DNA of 64,000 nt from Mycobacterium sp. URHB0044 (GTDB lineage Bacteria; Actinomycetota; Actinomycetes; Mycobacteriales; Mycobacteriaceae), in the NCBI RefSeq assembly GCF_000620625.1, contig NZ_JIAW01000008.1, forward strand, positions 1 through 64,000, written 5' to 3'. The notes beneath the pieces are model-generated. The model was not told the DNA's origin. It did no database searches and worked only from the letters and a program-made list of their open reading frames with translations. This document shows, piece by piece, positions 26,505-34,571 of this stretch. A program made the position numbers and the translations under genes. Numbering within the stretch: the first letter of the stretch is position 1; each line of letters starts with the position of its first letter.

Positions 26505-27023
26505 ATGAGCGATCGGAGTGACGTACTGCGGGTTGTGATGCACGAAACCGATACCTCCCAGTCGGAACTGTCGCGACTCAGTGGAGTGCACCAACCCAGC
26601 ATCAGCCAGTTCCTCTCCGGGAAAGTCGAACTCAGCGACGAGCAGCTCGACCGGCTGCTGTGCTGCATGGGCTATCGACTTGAAATCACCCGCCGCGCCG
26701 TCACACCGGACTTGACACGTTCAGAACGCCGGTCGTGGAAGCTGCACCGCGAGCTGGCCAAGTACCTGACACGGTCAACCCTCGCGCAATGGCAACCCAC
26801 AATCGAGGGCAACCTGCGACGATTACGGTCCGGCGTGTCCGGCCAGCCTCACCTGAGAAACCTCGACCGCTGGAATTCGCTGGTAGAGCACGGGGACGTA
26901 CCGGGCCTTCGTCGGGTCCTCACTGGCCTCGGCCGCGACAGCATCGAGATGCGCGAAGTCTCACCGATGGGTGGACTGCTCCCGGACGAGGAGCGCATCC
27001 GCGTTCTGGACACGGTGCATTGA
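26505..27023 (+). CDS. XRE-type HTH protein, probable antitoxin
   Basis: A 172-residue protein with an N-terminal helix-turn-helix (ETDTSQSELSRLSGVHQPSI then SQFLSGKVELSDEQLDRLLC) and a basic, helical C-terminal part. The start is ATG 26505; the upstream in-frame ATG at 26490 is inside the operator palindrome. Its stop overlaps the next gene's start (TGATG). HTH-plus-nucleotidyltransferase pairs of this size behave as toxin-antitoxin modules in related families. Confidence 0.72.
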   Translation: MSDRSDVLRVVMHETDTSQSELSRLSGVHQPSISQFLSGKVELSDEQLDRLLCCMGYRLEITRRAVTPDLTRSERRSWKLHRELAKYLTRSTLAQWQPTIEGNLRRLRSGVSGQPHLRNLDRWNSLVEHGDVPGLRRVLTGLGRDSIEMREVSPMGGLLPDEERIRVLDTVH

Positions 27024-27427
27024 TGAGGCGCGACCAACTCGAGCACGCCATCCGGGCCGCCGGCCAAATCGCCGGCCTGACGGAAGTGATCATCGTTGGC
27101 TCCCAAGCGATCCTCGGCACATACACCGAAGATCAGCTGCCCTTCCACGCCACGAGGTCAGTGGAAGTCGACGTTCTACCCATTGCCGACGACATCGGTG
27201 AAATCGCGCGTCTGGCCGACGAAATCGAAGGAGCAGCAGGCGAATTCTCGCCGTTTGAACAGCAGCACGGCTTCAGTATCGACGGCGTCGACCTGCAAAC
27301 CTCAGCACTGCCCGACGGATGGCGCGACCGATTGGTCAAAGTCCAGAACGAGAACGCCGCCGGCCCATCGGGAGACCCTCAACGTGGAGCCGCCTGGCTC
27401 GCGCACCGCACGAACAGCGTGCAATAG
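27023..27427 (+). CDS. Nucleotidyltransferase-fold protein (DUF6036-like), C-terminally frameshifted
   Basis: A 134-residue product, shorter than the roughly 180-190 residues I expect for the family. The nucleotidyltransferase core is visible: VIIVGSQAILGTYTEDQ with GS motif, then SVEVDVLPIADD with the acidic pair. After LPDGWRDRLVKVQNENAAGP the family continues with a 'L.LEP.DL' segment; here this appears in another frame (TLNVEPPGS, from about 27375), while the annotated frame runs into an early stop. It looks like a toxin that lost its C-terminus by frameshift. The ATG overlaps the upstream HTH stop. Confidence 0.6.
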   Translation: MRRDQLEHAIRAAGQIAGLTEVIIVGSQAILGTYTEDQLPFHATRSVEVDVLPIADDIGEIARLADEIEGAAGEFSPFEQQHGFSIDGVDLQTSALPDGWRDRLVKVQNENAAGPSGDPQRGAAWLAHRTNSVQ

Positions 27428-27584
27428 CGGTCGCAAACGGCGTGCACCAGACCGCGAGAGAGCGCCGGTATGACATAGCCACAATCTCGCCGTCGCTCCC
27501 AGTAATTTCGTGTAGACCTCGCAAGGTGGTCATTAGCTGCAACTTCAGGGACCAATCGCTACTTCAGCAACGCATATGCGGACT

Positions 27585-27590
27585 AGAATC
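27585..27590 (+). promoter_or_regulatory. Candidate -10 box (TAGAAT)
   Basis: TAGAAT lies 25 bp before the start of the small protein gene at 27615, at a suitable distance for a short leader. No good -35 box is seen, which is common for mycobacterial promoters. Confidence 0.35.
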
Positions 27591-27614
27591 AAACCTTCAT
27601 CCGGGGAGGAAACC

Positions 27615-27908
27615 ATGTCCGTCGTATTGATTCACCAGGGGCCGAGCCTGACGCAGAAGTCGTATGAAGAAATCGTGCGCAAGATGACGGGAGGCGACGC
27701 CGGCCTCAAGTCGCCGTCCGACTGGCCCGTGGAGGGCCTGCTGATGCACGTCGCCGGGGAGAGCACGCACGGGTTCCGCGTCGTCGACGTCTGGGAGTCA
27801 CGAGAGGCGTGCGATCAGTTCGGTGAAGTACTCGCCCCGATCTTGAAGGAGGTCGGTGTCGACGCTCAACCAGAGGTGTACGACGCGCACACCTTCGTCT
27901 CGGCCTGA
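27615..27908 (+). CDS. Small conserved protein, dimeric alpha/beta-barrel-like
   Basis: A 97-residue protein (MSVVLIHQGPSLTQKSYEEI...) with an excellent ribosome site GGGGAGGAAACC before ATG 27615. The pattern LMHVAGESTHGFRVVDVWES followed by a helix containing FGEVLAPILKEVGV resembles small ferredoxin-like/antibiotic-monooxygenase-type proteins of mycobacteria. No catalytic motif is assigned. Its 3' end overlaps the converging aldo/keto reductase fragment. Confidence 0.7.
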   Translation: MSVVLIHQGPSLTQKSYEEIVRKMTGGDAGLKSPSDWPVEGLLMHVAGESTHGFRVVDVWESREACDQFGEVLAPILKEVGVDAQPEVYDAHTFVSA

Positions 27909-28351
27909 CACGGAAAGACCGGCGGATTGAGGAGCGCGAAGCCTTCCTGCCGGAAGTAGGGAAAGTACGGATAGGGCGCTTCGCGGTGGCTCACTGCGTC
28001 GAGGCGCGCGACCTGATCGGCGCTCAGCGCCCAACCCACGGCGCCCAGGTTCTCGGACAGCTGCGCGGCATCGCGTGCCCCGACGATCACCGACGACACA
28101 GTCGGACGCCGTAGCAGCCAGTTCAGCGCGACCTGCGGCACCGTCTTGCCGGTCTCGTCGGCGATCGCACTGAGTTCGTCGACGACGTCGAAGAGCAACG
28201 AATCATCAACCGGCGGACCAGCATCCGCCGTCACGTGCAGCCTGCTGCGCTCCGGCAGCGGCACCCCCCGACGGATCCGGCCCGTCAGCCGGCCCCACCC
28301 CAGCGGACTCCAGACCAGGGCGCCGACGCCCTGATCGAGCCCGAGCGGCAT
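27866..28351 (-). pseudogene. Aldo/keto reductase, C-terminal half only
   Basis: The frame encodes about 160 residues matching the second half of a ~320-residue aldo/keto reductase: GVGALVWSPLGWGRLTGRIR, ETGKTVPQVALNWLLRRPTV and SSVIVGARDAAQLSENLGAV. The N-terminal half with the catalytic Asp-Tyr-Lys is missing. Homology stops at the bases where an IS21-like end (TGTCGAGATGCAGCG) begins at 28353, so the gene was cut by a transposition or a later deletion. Confidence 0.8.
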
Positions 28352-28352
28352 G

Positions 28353-28455
28353 TGTCGAGATGCAGCGAAGATTGACAGGAATCGCCTGGCTACTTTGACA
28401 AGACATCGGCGTGTCGCACGACCTTGTCAACCTGTGCTGCAAAAGTCCAGCTCAC
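28353..28455 (+). repeat. IS21-like left-end repeat, copy 1
   Basis: The sequence starting TGTCGAGATGCAGCGAAG matches copy 2 at 33301-33405 at roughly 80% over 100 bp, including GGCTACTTTGACAA in the middle. A third, inverted, shorter copy is at 38404-38434. The TGT start and internal repeats fit the ends of IS21-family elements. No transposase genes remain next to it. It abuts the truncated aldo/keto reductase. The IS21 assignment is inference. Confidence 0.6.
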
Positions 28456-28687
28456 GATTGGTGTCAATCGGCATGGTGTTGGCCCGTATTCATCGGCGGA
28501 TCAAGCCACCACGGTGGTAACACAGATGCCGCAGATCTCTAACGGACCGCAGCTATCGTGACGTCCTGATTGGCGCGGATCGCGGTAGGACGGAGCCATG
28601 CCGGAGCAGGGAGCCAGGTCGGGCCTGATCTGTATGTGGGCTCGTGGTCAGCGATACGGTTCGCAGCCGGTTGTGAACATTTAACAT

Positions 28688-29350
28688 TTACCTCTCGAAG
28701 GGTTCGAGATATAAAGTGCTCCAGATGATTTCGGCGAGCGAGCGCGCGAGGACCTTGTCGTCATCGGAGTTGTCGCTCAGCAGCTGAGTACACCCGCGCT
28801 CGATCATCAAGATCAACGCGCCGCCGACCGTGTCGGCGTCCATCGGACGAATAGTGCCCTCTACTTGGCCTTGTTCGATGAGCTGTCGCTGCTTCGCCCG
28901 TAGGCCGGCGATTATCGCGTTGTAGTCCTCAGCGACTCTTTCGTCGTAGCCGGCTGTTTCGATAACGGCCGACAGCAATAGTCGATGTCTGCGCGAGGTG
29001 GCCACAAGATCGGCCATCGCCGCGAGGGCAGCAGGGCGATCCCGTTTCTCGGGGCTGTCCCACCATGGGCTGGCAGCGTGGTTGAGTTCGGCGAGAATGT
29101 GTTGGGCCAGCTGCCGCAGCATATGCCCCTTGTCTTCGAAATAGACATAGAACGTGGCGCGCGATGTTCCCGCTGCGCTCGCCAGTCGGTCGACGCTGAG
29201 ATCGCTGAACTTGTGTCCGTCTCGAAGCAGGCTCTCGGTGGCGGCGAGGAAACGTTGCTCCCATGCGGCGCGGCGATCCTGACGGCTGATGTGGACCTTG
29301 CGTGTCGCGGGCACGAGCGCCACTCCCCTTTCAGAGGTCGAAACCCGCAT
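28688..29350 (-). CDS. TetR/AcrR-family regulator
   Basis: A 220-residue TetR protein: HTH in HKFSDLSVDRLASAAGTSRA followed by TFYVYFEDKGHMLRQLAQHI, and a helical ligand domain. ATG 29350 is preferred over ATG 29374 because the latter lies within repeated operator-like sequence. It is divergent from the linalool dehydratase/isomerase-like gene and is the probable regulator of it. The 230 bp to its left (28456-28687) hold no recognisable gene. Confidence 0.85.
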   Translation of the reverse strand: MRVSTSERGVALVPATRKVHISRQDRRAAWEQRFLAATESLLRDGHKFSDLSVDRLASAAGTSRATFYVYFEDKGHMLRQLAQHILAELNHAASPWWDSPEKRDRPAALAAMADLVATSRRHRLLLSAVIETAGYDERVAEDYNAIIAGLRAKQRQLIEQGQVEGTIRPMDADTVGGALILMIERGCTQLLSDNSDDDKVLARSLAEIIWSTLYLEPFER

Positions 29351-29364
29351 TCTACTTGCAGATT

Positions 29365-29397
29365 GTCTTGACATAGCGTCTTGACAGACTGTAAGAC
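29365..29397. promoter_or_regulatory. Promoter/operator region for the LDI-like gene and tetR
   Basis: GTCTTGACA occurs twice as a direct repeat (29365-29373 and 29378-29386), and the second copy forms an imperfect dyad with TGTAAGAC (29390-29397). On the plus strand TTGACA (29368-29373) and TAAGAC (29392-29397) with 18 bp between are a plausible -35/-10 pair for the LDI-like gene. TetR binding would then overlap the promoter. Confidence 0.5.
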
Positions 29398-29635
29398 AGA
29401 GACTGCGCTGATGCGGCTTAACACCGAGAGCTCGTGCCATCCATCGTCGACAGACAAGAGAAAAAGATGCTCTGTTGTCTGGTCCTCGGCGGCTTGACCT
29501 TGTTCGGTCCGCACGGTGTGAGGCTGTACCGCTTTCTGCGGCAACGCAGAACCGATGACCGCCCGGCTCGTCGACTTGTTGAGCCTGTGACTTCTCGCCA
29601 TCTCGTACTTGCCCCGATTGCAAAGGAAGAGCCCG

Positions 29636-31819
29636 TTGACCTTGCAAACGCCCCTAGGTAACTGCTTCGGTGCCACCGCGGACACTGGTGGCGCCCGGTT
29701 GGCCACCGGCTGGCTGAGACGAACGATTGCGGTGCTCGTAGTGTTTTGGGCCGCGGCGGTCCTGGTGCCCCAAGTGCTGGGGTTCGGTGGGCCCTGGCGC
29801 GCTTTCGGTGCCGGCCTCATCGTGCCAGGCGCAGGGCTCCTCTACGCGATACCGGCAACGCATCATCCGTTCGGCCCGAGCATGGTGCTCGGACATGCGG
29901 TTGTGATCGCGGCCGAGATCGCCGCGGGCTCGTGGCTGCTGCGGCGATTCGGTTGGTATGCCGCAGCGAGTGTGGTCGTCGGTGTTTCGTTGCTGATCTT
30001 CGGCGGTATCGCCGCGCCTGCGGCGATTGTGATTGCTGGCCATGTGGCCGGTTTCGTCGGCGTGTTGATCGCGTGCGGCTGGGCCATCGGAATCCGCCTG
30101 CTCGGACGCGCCGACAGTGTGACGCTGGTGGCGATTATCGTCGCCTCCGCTGCGGCCGGTGCGGCGCTCACCGCAGCGCACGGTGACATGCCCGGACCGC
30201 TCACCTCGGTGCCATGGGTCGCTTTCGTGCTGGCTTTAGCCGCGACAACCGCAATGACGGTGCGCTCGCAACGCCAGCGCCGCATCGCCCAGCGCATCAG
30301 CGCCGGACGTCTCGAGTACCTCAACCAGCAACGCGCGGTGCAGAATCCACCGACTCGTGTGTCGGTCGTTGCGCTTCGTCGGCCGGCGAGTATGCCGGAG
30401 GTAACCGAAGCGCGTCCAGATCAATTGCGGCACTTGCGCTTTCTCTTAGGCATAGCCGCTCAACCCGCAGACCAGTGGGACTGTTTCGACGACGAAGCTG
30501 CGGGCCCAAATCGCGTGTACCGATATCAAGTGAACGCGTTGGGCTGGGCGCTGGCCACCTACAACTACTCACATACGCCGTCTTTCGCCGGTGTACTGAG
30601 GGCGGCGCAGTTGGCGCTGTTCGAGCGAACGCAACAGAAGGCGGTGTGGGGTTACTGGTACTGGCAGAACTTGCTCGGCAATTGGGACTTCCTCAAACGG
30701 CGCGCCGATCCCATTGACGTGCCGCAGAACATCATGTTCACCGGCTATCTGAACCTGCAACTCGCGATGTTTCGGCAAGCGACCGGCGATGCCCGTTTCG
30801 ATGCGCCGGAAGCTCTGGTCTTCGATTGGTCACCGCGTCAGCGGTTCGCCTACGACCATCAGACGATCAATGCCATCGCCGTCCGCAACTTCAATCAGGA
30901 CCTCTGTCTGTGGCCGTGCGAGCCTATTGTGAGTCCGGGCCGAACGCGAGGTTTTGTGTTCCCGTATTGCAACGCGGTAACACTCGGCGGCGTCGCGATG
31001 ATGGACGCCGTCAATGGAACAACTCTCGCGGTGGACATCGCTAAAAACGTTGAGCGGGTACTCGATCGCGAGTTCACAGTTGCGGTGAACCATCTTGCTG
31101 CGTTTATGTTGTCGGGGCTGGGTTTATCGGTGCGAAGGATTTCGCGCCACCCCACTCTCACCGCCTTGGTCGTCGCACATCTTGCGCCGCTGTGTCCTGA
31201 ACTGGCGTGGCAGGCATGGGAGATACTCAAGAGAGACTGGTTGGTGTCTGGGAAATACCTCGTTCCAGGTTCGGCCGGCGGCGCAATCCCCGACTGGGGC
31301 ACCGGGGCAAAGACCAACGCCGAACCCCTTGCGGCCGCGATGCTGCTGGCCGATTCCTGCGGAGCACACGAGTGGCACGCAGAACTGTGGGATGCCGCCG
31401 TCGAGCAGCTCGAATTCAGCGCAGAAGCGGCGAACCCGGGGGTCTGGAGCTTCAGTGACGCGTCTGTTCACGCAAATGGAATGCTGGGTTTCGCAGGACT
31501 AGGCCGACCATTCGCATTCAGCGACATGCTGACCAAACCGCGCCCGAAGCAATGGCAAGACGGCCCACGACTTGCCGAAGCACCGCATCCAGAAGTACTG
31601 GTAGCCAAGGCGGTATCCGACGGCCATGGCCTAGACGTCGTGCTCTTTCCCGGCGAGACCGGACACCGTACCGGCCTACGCTTCGATCAACTCAGACCAG
31701 GGCGCGAGTACGTTGCGCACGGAGCGATCAGCCCGCGCGTCACAGCAGACATGGCCGGGACCGCTCAGGTTGCGGTGGATCTGACCGGCAGAACCACAAT
31801 CGAACTGCGCCCCATTTGA
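29636..31819 (+). CDS. Membrane protein with C-terminal linalool dehydratase/isomerase-like domain
   Basis: A 727-residue protein with two parts. Residues about 20-230 hold some seven membrane helices (for example TIAVLVVFWAAAVLVPQVLG and SVTLVAIIVASAAAGAALTA). The rest is soluble and resembles the (alpha/alpha)6-barrel of linalool dehydratase/isomerase: RYQVNALGWALATYNYSHTP, PQNIMFTGYLNLQLAMFRQA, and the cysteine pair WPCEP ... FPYCNAV that would correspond to the catalytic cysteines. Such enzymes interconvert linalool, geraniol and myrcene. The start TTG 29636 is chosen because AAAGGAAGA precedes it; an in-frame TTG at 29609 is also possible. A divergent TetR gene probably regulates it. Confidence 0.66.
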   Translation: MTLQTPLGNCFGATADTGGARLATGWLRRTIAVLVVFWAAAVLVPQVLGFGGPWRAFGAGLIVPGAGLLYAIPATHHPFGPSMVLGHAVVIAAEIAAGSWLLRRFGWYAAASVVVGVSLLIFGGIAAPAAIVIAGHVAGFVGVLIACGWAIGIRLLGRADSVTLVAIIVASAAAGAALTAAHGDMPGPLTSVPWVAFVLALAATTAMTVRSQRQRRIAQRISAGRLEYLNQQRAVQNPPTRVSVVALRRPASMPEVTEARPDQLRHLRFLLGIAAQPADQWDCFDDEAAGPNRVYRYQVNALGWALATYNYSHTPSFAGVLRAAQLALFERTQQKAVWGYWYWQNLLGNWDFLKRRADPIDVPQNIMFTGYLNLQLAMFRQATGDARFDAPEALVFDWSPRQRFAYDHQTINAIAVRNFNQDLCLWPCEPIVSPGRTRGFVFPYCNAVTLGGVAMMDAVNGTTLAVDIAKNVERVLDREFTVAVNHLAAFMLSGLGLSVRRISRHPTLTALVVAHLAPLCPELAWQAWEILKRDWLVSGKYLVPGSAGGAIPDWGTGAKTNAEPLAAAMLLADSCGAHEWHAELWDAAVEQLEFSAEAANPGVWSFSDASVHANGMLGFAGLGRPFAFSDMLTKPRPKQWQDGPRLAEAPHPEVLVAKAVSDGHGLDVVLFPGETGHRTGLRFDQLRPGREYVAHGAISPRVTADMAGTAQVAVDLTGRTTIELRPI

Positions 31820-31967
31820 TGCATAACGAACTGGTTGACGCTTGTCGCAAGAGCCGTCACCGATCATGTGCGCCCACATGATTACCTCAGAGTCATGCAT
31901 CCTCTTCGGTTGAATCGGTTCAGACAGCCGGCGGAGAACGGCAATCCTGCGCCAGCACTCAACCCCG

Positions 31968-32756
31968 TCAGAGGTGTCCAGCCATCGACCTTCTGAACAT
32001 TAAAGGAGTTGTGGATTCGTCTTGGACCACATCGGAATCGAGATCTAGTTCGGAGGGAACGAAGAGTGCGTCCGCATCGCCGGCCTCGCGCACACGTTTA
32101 AATCGCCAGATGTGATCTTCTCGGTATTCCTTGATGTGCGTTGGTATCTCGGTCCCGGTCAATACCGCCCTAATAGTTTCGTTTAGACATAGATGTCCAA
32201 GAGTGCTGGCGAATGCAGCCACTGATTGGCAGGCAGTTTCGGATACCGGGCCGCCGTGAATAGCCTGAGTTGCGAAGTCGTCTCAAACGGCTTAGTTGGC
32301 AGTCGAAACGCCGGGATTGCTCCTCAAGGCCGCCGTGCATGGCCTCCGGGGTTGCACACATAGACTCGACTTCACCGAGACCGCGCGATATCCAGTGATC
32401 GGCATAAATTCGTTTGAAGTCGCTTAGGTGGTCGACGAGACCACGCACATTGCTTAGATGCCCTGGCCACACGGACACCTTTATCTTGGAACGAATTTCA
32501 AACAGCTCGCGCTCGTCTCTAACCGGCGCGCCGGGCTCATAGCTCGGCCGATTCTCCATGCAGAATATGTTCAGGGAGTTCATGAACTGGACACACCGTA
32601 TCCGCGACAGAGATTTCTTGAAGTGGTCCGTCGAAAAATCAGCCCAGTCCTTAACACCACCGGTGGTCCACGCGTTCACATGCTCGATGGCCCGTACCGC
32701 GGCATCACAGTTGCTTGGGGACTCTCGTCAACCGCCAGTTTCAAAGTTGTACTCAT
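31968..32756 (-). pseudogene. Frameshifted HEPN-like protein gene
   Basis: Two overlapping frames (32170-32679 and 31968-32222) join into one protein if one G is removed from the doubled CC at plus-strand 32264-32265. The repaired text reads RLRRLRNSAIHGGPVSETAC, which contains an R-X4-H motif of the HEPN ribonuclease superfamily. At the 5' end, ATG 32756 (MSTTLKLAVDESP) is in a different frame from the following CDAAVRAIEHVNAW, so a second indel near 32715 is likely. Repaired length is about 260 residues. HEPN proteins often act in defence or toxin systems; the family call is tentative. Confidence 0.5.
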
Positions 32757-32776
32757 ACCGATCGCGTCCTGAAGAT

Positions 32777-33152
32777 CGGTTGCCACCGGCCAGCTGTTTC
32801 GCGTATGCACGCAGGACAGAACCGCGACCACGACAACGGTCCGAAGGGAAAGTCGCGATCAAGGCGGTGCGATGCCGGGATCAAGACGTAGCGCGAGGCC
32901 GTCGTAACGACTGAGCGTCATGGCCTCGAGGGAACTCATCGGCAGCCCTGTTGCCGCAGCGAGCGACTGTGCTTGGGGAGGTGACAGCCACGTCCTCCAC
33001 GACGGCATTGCGGTGGTCGGCAAACCCGCGGTTGCAGCAAGTGCCCCTACGGTCAGACCCGAGGCGAGCGCGCTCGCCTCTATCCACGAGTCGATTGATT
33101 CGCCCTTGATTGGGTCAATCTGCAGGGGCAACCGTTGGCGCTCGACTCCCAT
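32777..33152 (-). pseudogene. TniQ-family transposition protein, N-terminal fragment, frameshifted
   Basis: From ATG 33152 the frame reads RLPLQIDPIKGESIDSWIEA, the typical TniQ N-terminus, and runs to LRLDPGIAPP before a stop at 32859. The family then continues in another frame as HRLDRDFPFGPLSWSRFCPA followed by CIRETAGRWQP, so there is a one-base indel near 32876. Homology stops at about 32777, giving about 125 residues of a protein usually over 400. TniQ directs target choice in Tn5053/Tn7-like transposons; no tniA or tniB is seen. Confidence 0.7.
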
Positions 33153-33263
33153 TTCCGGCAGCTACTTTGACAAATCTTTGAGCCGGCTGCGCCAACAGCG
33201 GCTTGACCTGCCCGTACGACATGCGAATTGTCAGGTCGACTGACGATGTTGTTTAACAATCAA

Positions 33264-33296
33264 TCCACGCTTGTCAATAATCACTGCATCTCGACA
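33264..33296 (-). repeat. IS21-like inverted end abutting copy 2
   Basis: Read on the minus strand from 33296, the sequence begins TGTCGAGATGCAGTGATTAT and is an imperfect copy of the end at 33301, identical over the first 11 bp. It faces away from copy 2 with only ACAC (33297-33300) in between. This geometry is that of two abutted transposon ends. Confidence 0.55.
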
Positions 33297-33300
33297 ACAC

Positions 33301-33405
33301 TGTCGAGATGCAGCGAAGATCGACTGGAATCGCCGGGCTACTTTGACAAAATGTCGGCGGGTCGCGAGAGCTTGTTAATCTTCGTTGCAAAACGCCTGCT
33401 CAGCG
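33301..33405 (+). repeat. IS21-like left-end repeat, copy 2
   Basis: TGTCGAGATGCAGCGAAG starts exactly at 33301 and aligns with copy 1 at 28353 for about 100 bp, both having a GGCTACTTTGACAA block. A further GCTACTTTGACAAA block occurs alone at about 33161. The following 228 bp up to the next gene hold no recognisable coding sequence apart from the GTAC palindromes. Confidence 0.6.
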
Positions 33406-33579
33406 TGTGCACGCTTCGACCAGACCGGCTGACACCGACAGCATCGTTCGTGTCGCCCTCCATCTCGCCGACTGAACCCCCGCGAAGACAGAGAACCGGA
33501 GGAGGCGAGCTCGCAAACCGTACCGAGCACTCGCGCGTTGGGCGCGGGGTTCGCGTGTGCCACCGTTTAGTACTTGTTG

Positions 33580-33606
33580 GGGTACTCATGTACCCGGTAC
33601 TGTACC
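33580..33606. promoter_or_regulatory. Tandem GTAC palindromes upstream of secreted protein
   Basis: GGGTAC-N4-GTACCC (33580-33595) is followed at once by GGTAC-T-GTACC (33596-33606); a further GTAC is at 33570-33573. Five GTAC half-sites in 36 bp, ending 27 bp before the start codon at 33634, look like a multi-site operator. The cognate regulator is not evident. Confidence 0.5.
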
Positions 33607-33633
33607 CAAGCAATTTCTATTGAGGGGGCACCA

Positions 33634-34011
33634 ATGCGATCGACCCTCGTCGCCGCGGCATCGATGATGGTCGCGGGGATGCTGATGCCTGCGTCGGCCG
33701 CGGCCGAACCGAGCAGGTGCGACGACGCGTTCTGCGTTCCCGGAATCACCCCTGGTGTGGTTCTCGGCGCGGGTTGCCCGGACACTGGGTACTACGTGTT
33801 CGGGACGACGTCATGGGGGCGGCTGGTGTTCTGTGATTCCCCGCGGAGGTATGAGCCGAGGTACTTCCGGTCTCCACCGATGGTGGGGATCAAGGACGAG
33901 GGCTCCGACTGCGTGGGGTACCTGAACTCAGTCGCACAAGCGCCCGACGGCTTGTTCCTCAGTTGCGCGGCGGTCGACGGTGCGACCCGCTGGGTTCGTG
34001 GCGACGCCTAA
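33634..34011 (+). CDS. Small secreted cysteine-containing protein
   Basis: A 125-residue protein with a Sec signal peptide (MRSTLVAAASMMVAGMLMPA, cleavage near ASAAAEP). The mature part has six cysteines, allowing three disulfides, and no recognised domain. ATG 33634 follows GAGGGGGCACCA. The tandem palindromes just upstream suggest specific regulation. Similar small secreted proteins of unknown function are frequent in mycobacteria. Confidence 0.7.
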   Translation: MRSTLVAAASMMVAGMLMPASAAAEPSRCDDAFCVPGITPGVVLGAGCPDTGYYVFGTTSWGRLVFCDSPRRYEPRYFRSPPMVGIKDEGSDCVGYLNSVAQAPDGLFLSCAAVDGATRWVRGDA

Positions 34012-34024
34012 CGAGAGACTGCGT

Positions 34025-34435
34025 TCACCAATTGCGCACTGAGCACAGGGCGCCCTTCGGACCGGATCCCGATTTGACGACGACTCCGTCAATCGTCAAC
34101 TGGCACTGCAGGGTAGGAGTTTCCGGCCTTAGTCCGCTGGAGGCCGATACCATGGCCCAACGCTCGGGATTCGCCAAGTCGACCTCGAGGACCCATGGAC
34201 TACCCGGACCGAGATCCGCCTCCACCTTCGGACTGAAGCTGTACGGGTTATGGCTGTAGTCGGGCCAATTCGGCGGCTCGACGTCTCGGTAGTAGATGTC
34301 GGCACGCGTCGGCCGCTCCGAGGTGACGGTATACGTGACGTGGTGCGGCGCAGTGTCGTCGGCACGTGCCGACGACGCTGCGGCCACCGAGGATGCAGCC
34401 ATCGCCGCGAAGGCCAACAAGACACGCATGGACAT
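34025..34435 (-). CDS. Secreted MmpS-like domain protein
   Basis: A 136-residue protein with a signal peptide (MSMRVLLAFAAMAASSVAAA). The mature beta-rich part, with HVTYTVTSERPTRADIYYRD, PWVLEVDLANPERWAMVSA and CQLTIDGVVVKSGSGPKGAL, resembles the extracytoplasmic domain of MmpS proteins. MmpS partners an MmpL transporter, but no mmpL gene is present here. ATG 34435 or 34429 may be the start. Convergent with the secreted protein gene on its left. Confidence 0.65.
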   Translation of the reverse strand: MSMRVLLAFAAMAASSVAAASSARADDTAPHHVTYTVTSERPTRADIYYRDVEPPNWPDYSHNPYSFSPKVEADLGPGSPWVLEVDLANPERWAMVSASSGLRPETPTLQCQLTIDGVVVKSGSGPKGALCSVRNW

Positions 34436-34571
34436 CGGGCCGACGCTATGCCGTCGGAGGACGTCCAGGCCTGACGCTTCCCATCTGATGGAACGCGAGG
34501 TGGGAGGTTCGACGTCCACTCTGCGGGAGCGTCCCGCACGGATCCGCAGTGTTGCGCCTAGCGTGGCGCCG

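Noticed and set aside
28599..28685. Short plus-strand frame MPEQGARSG... between the repeat and the TetR gene
   Set aside because: Only 28 codons, no ribosome site and no similarity; probably chance.
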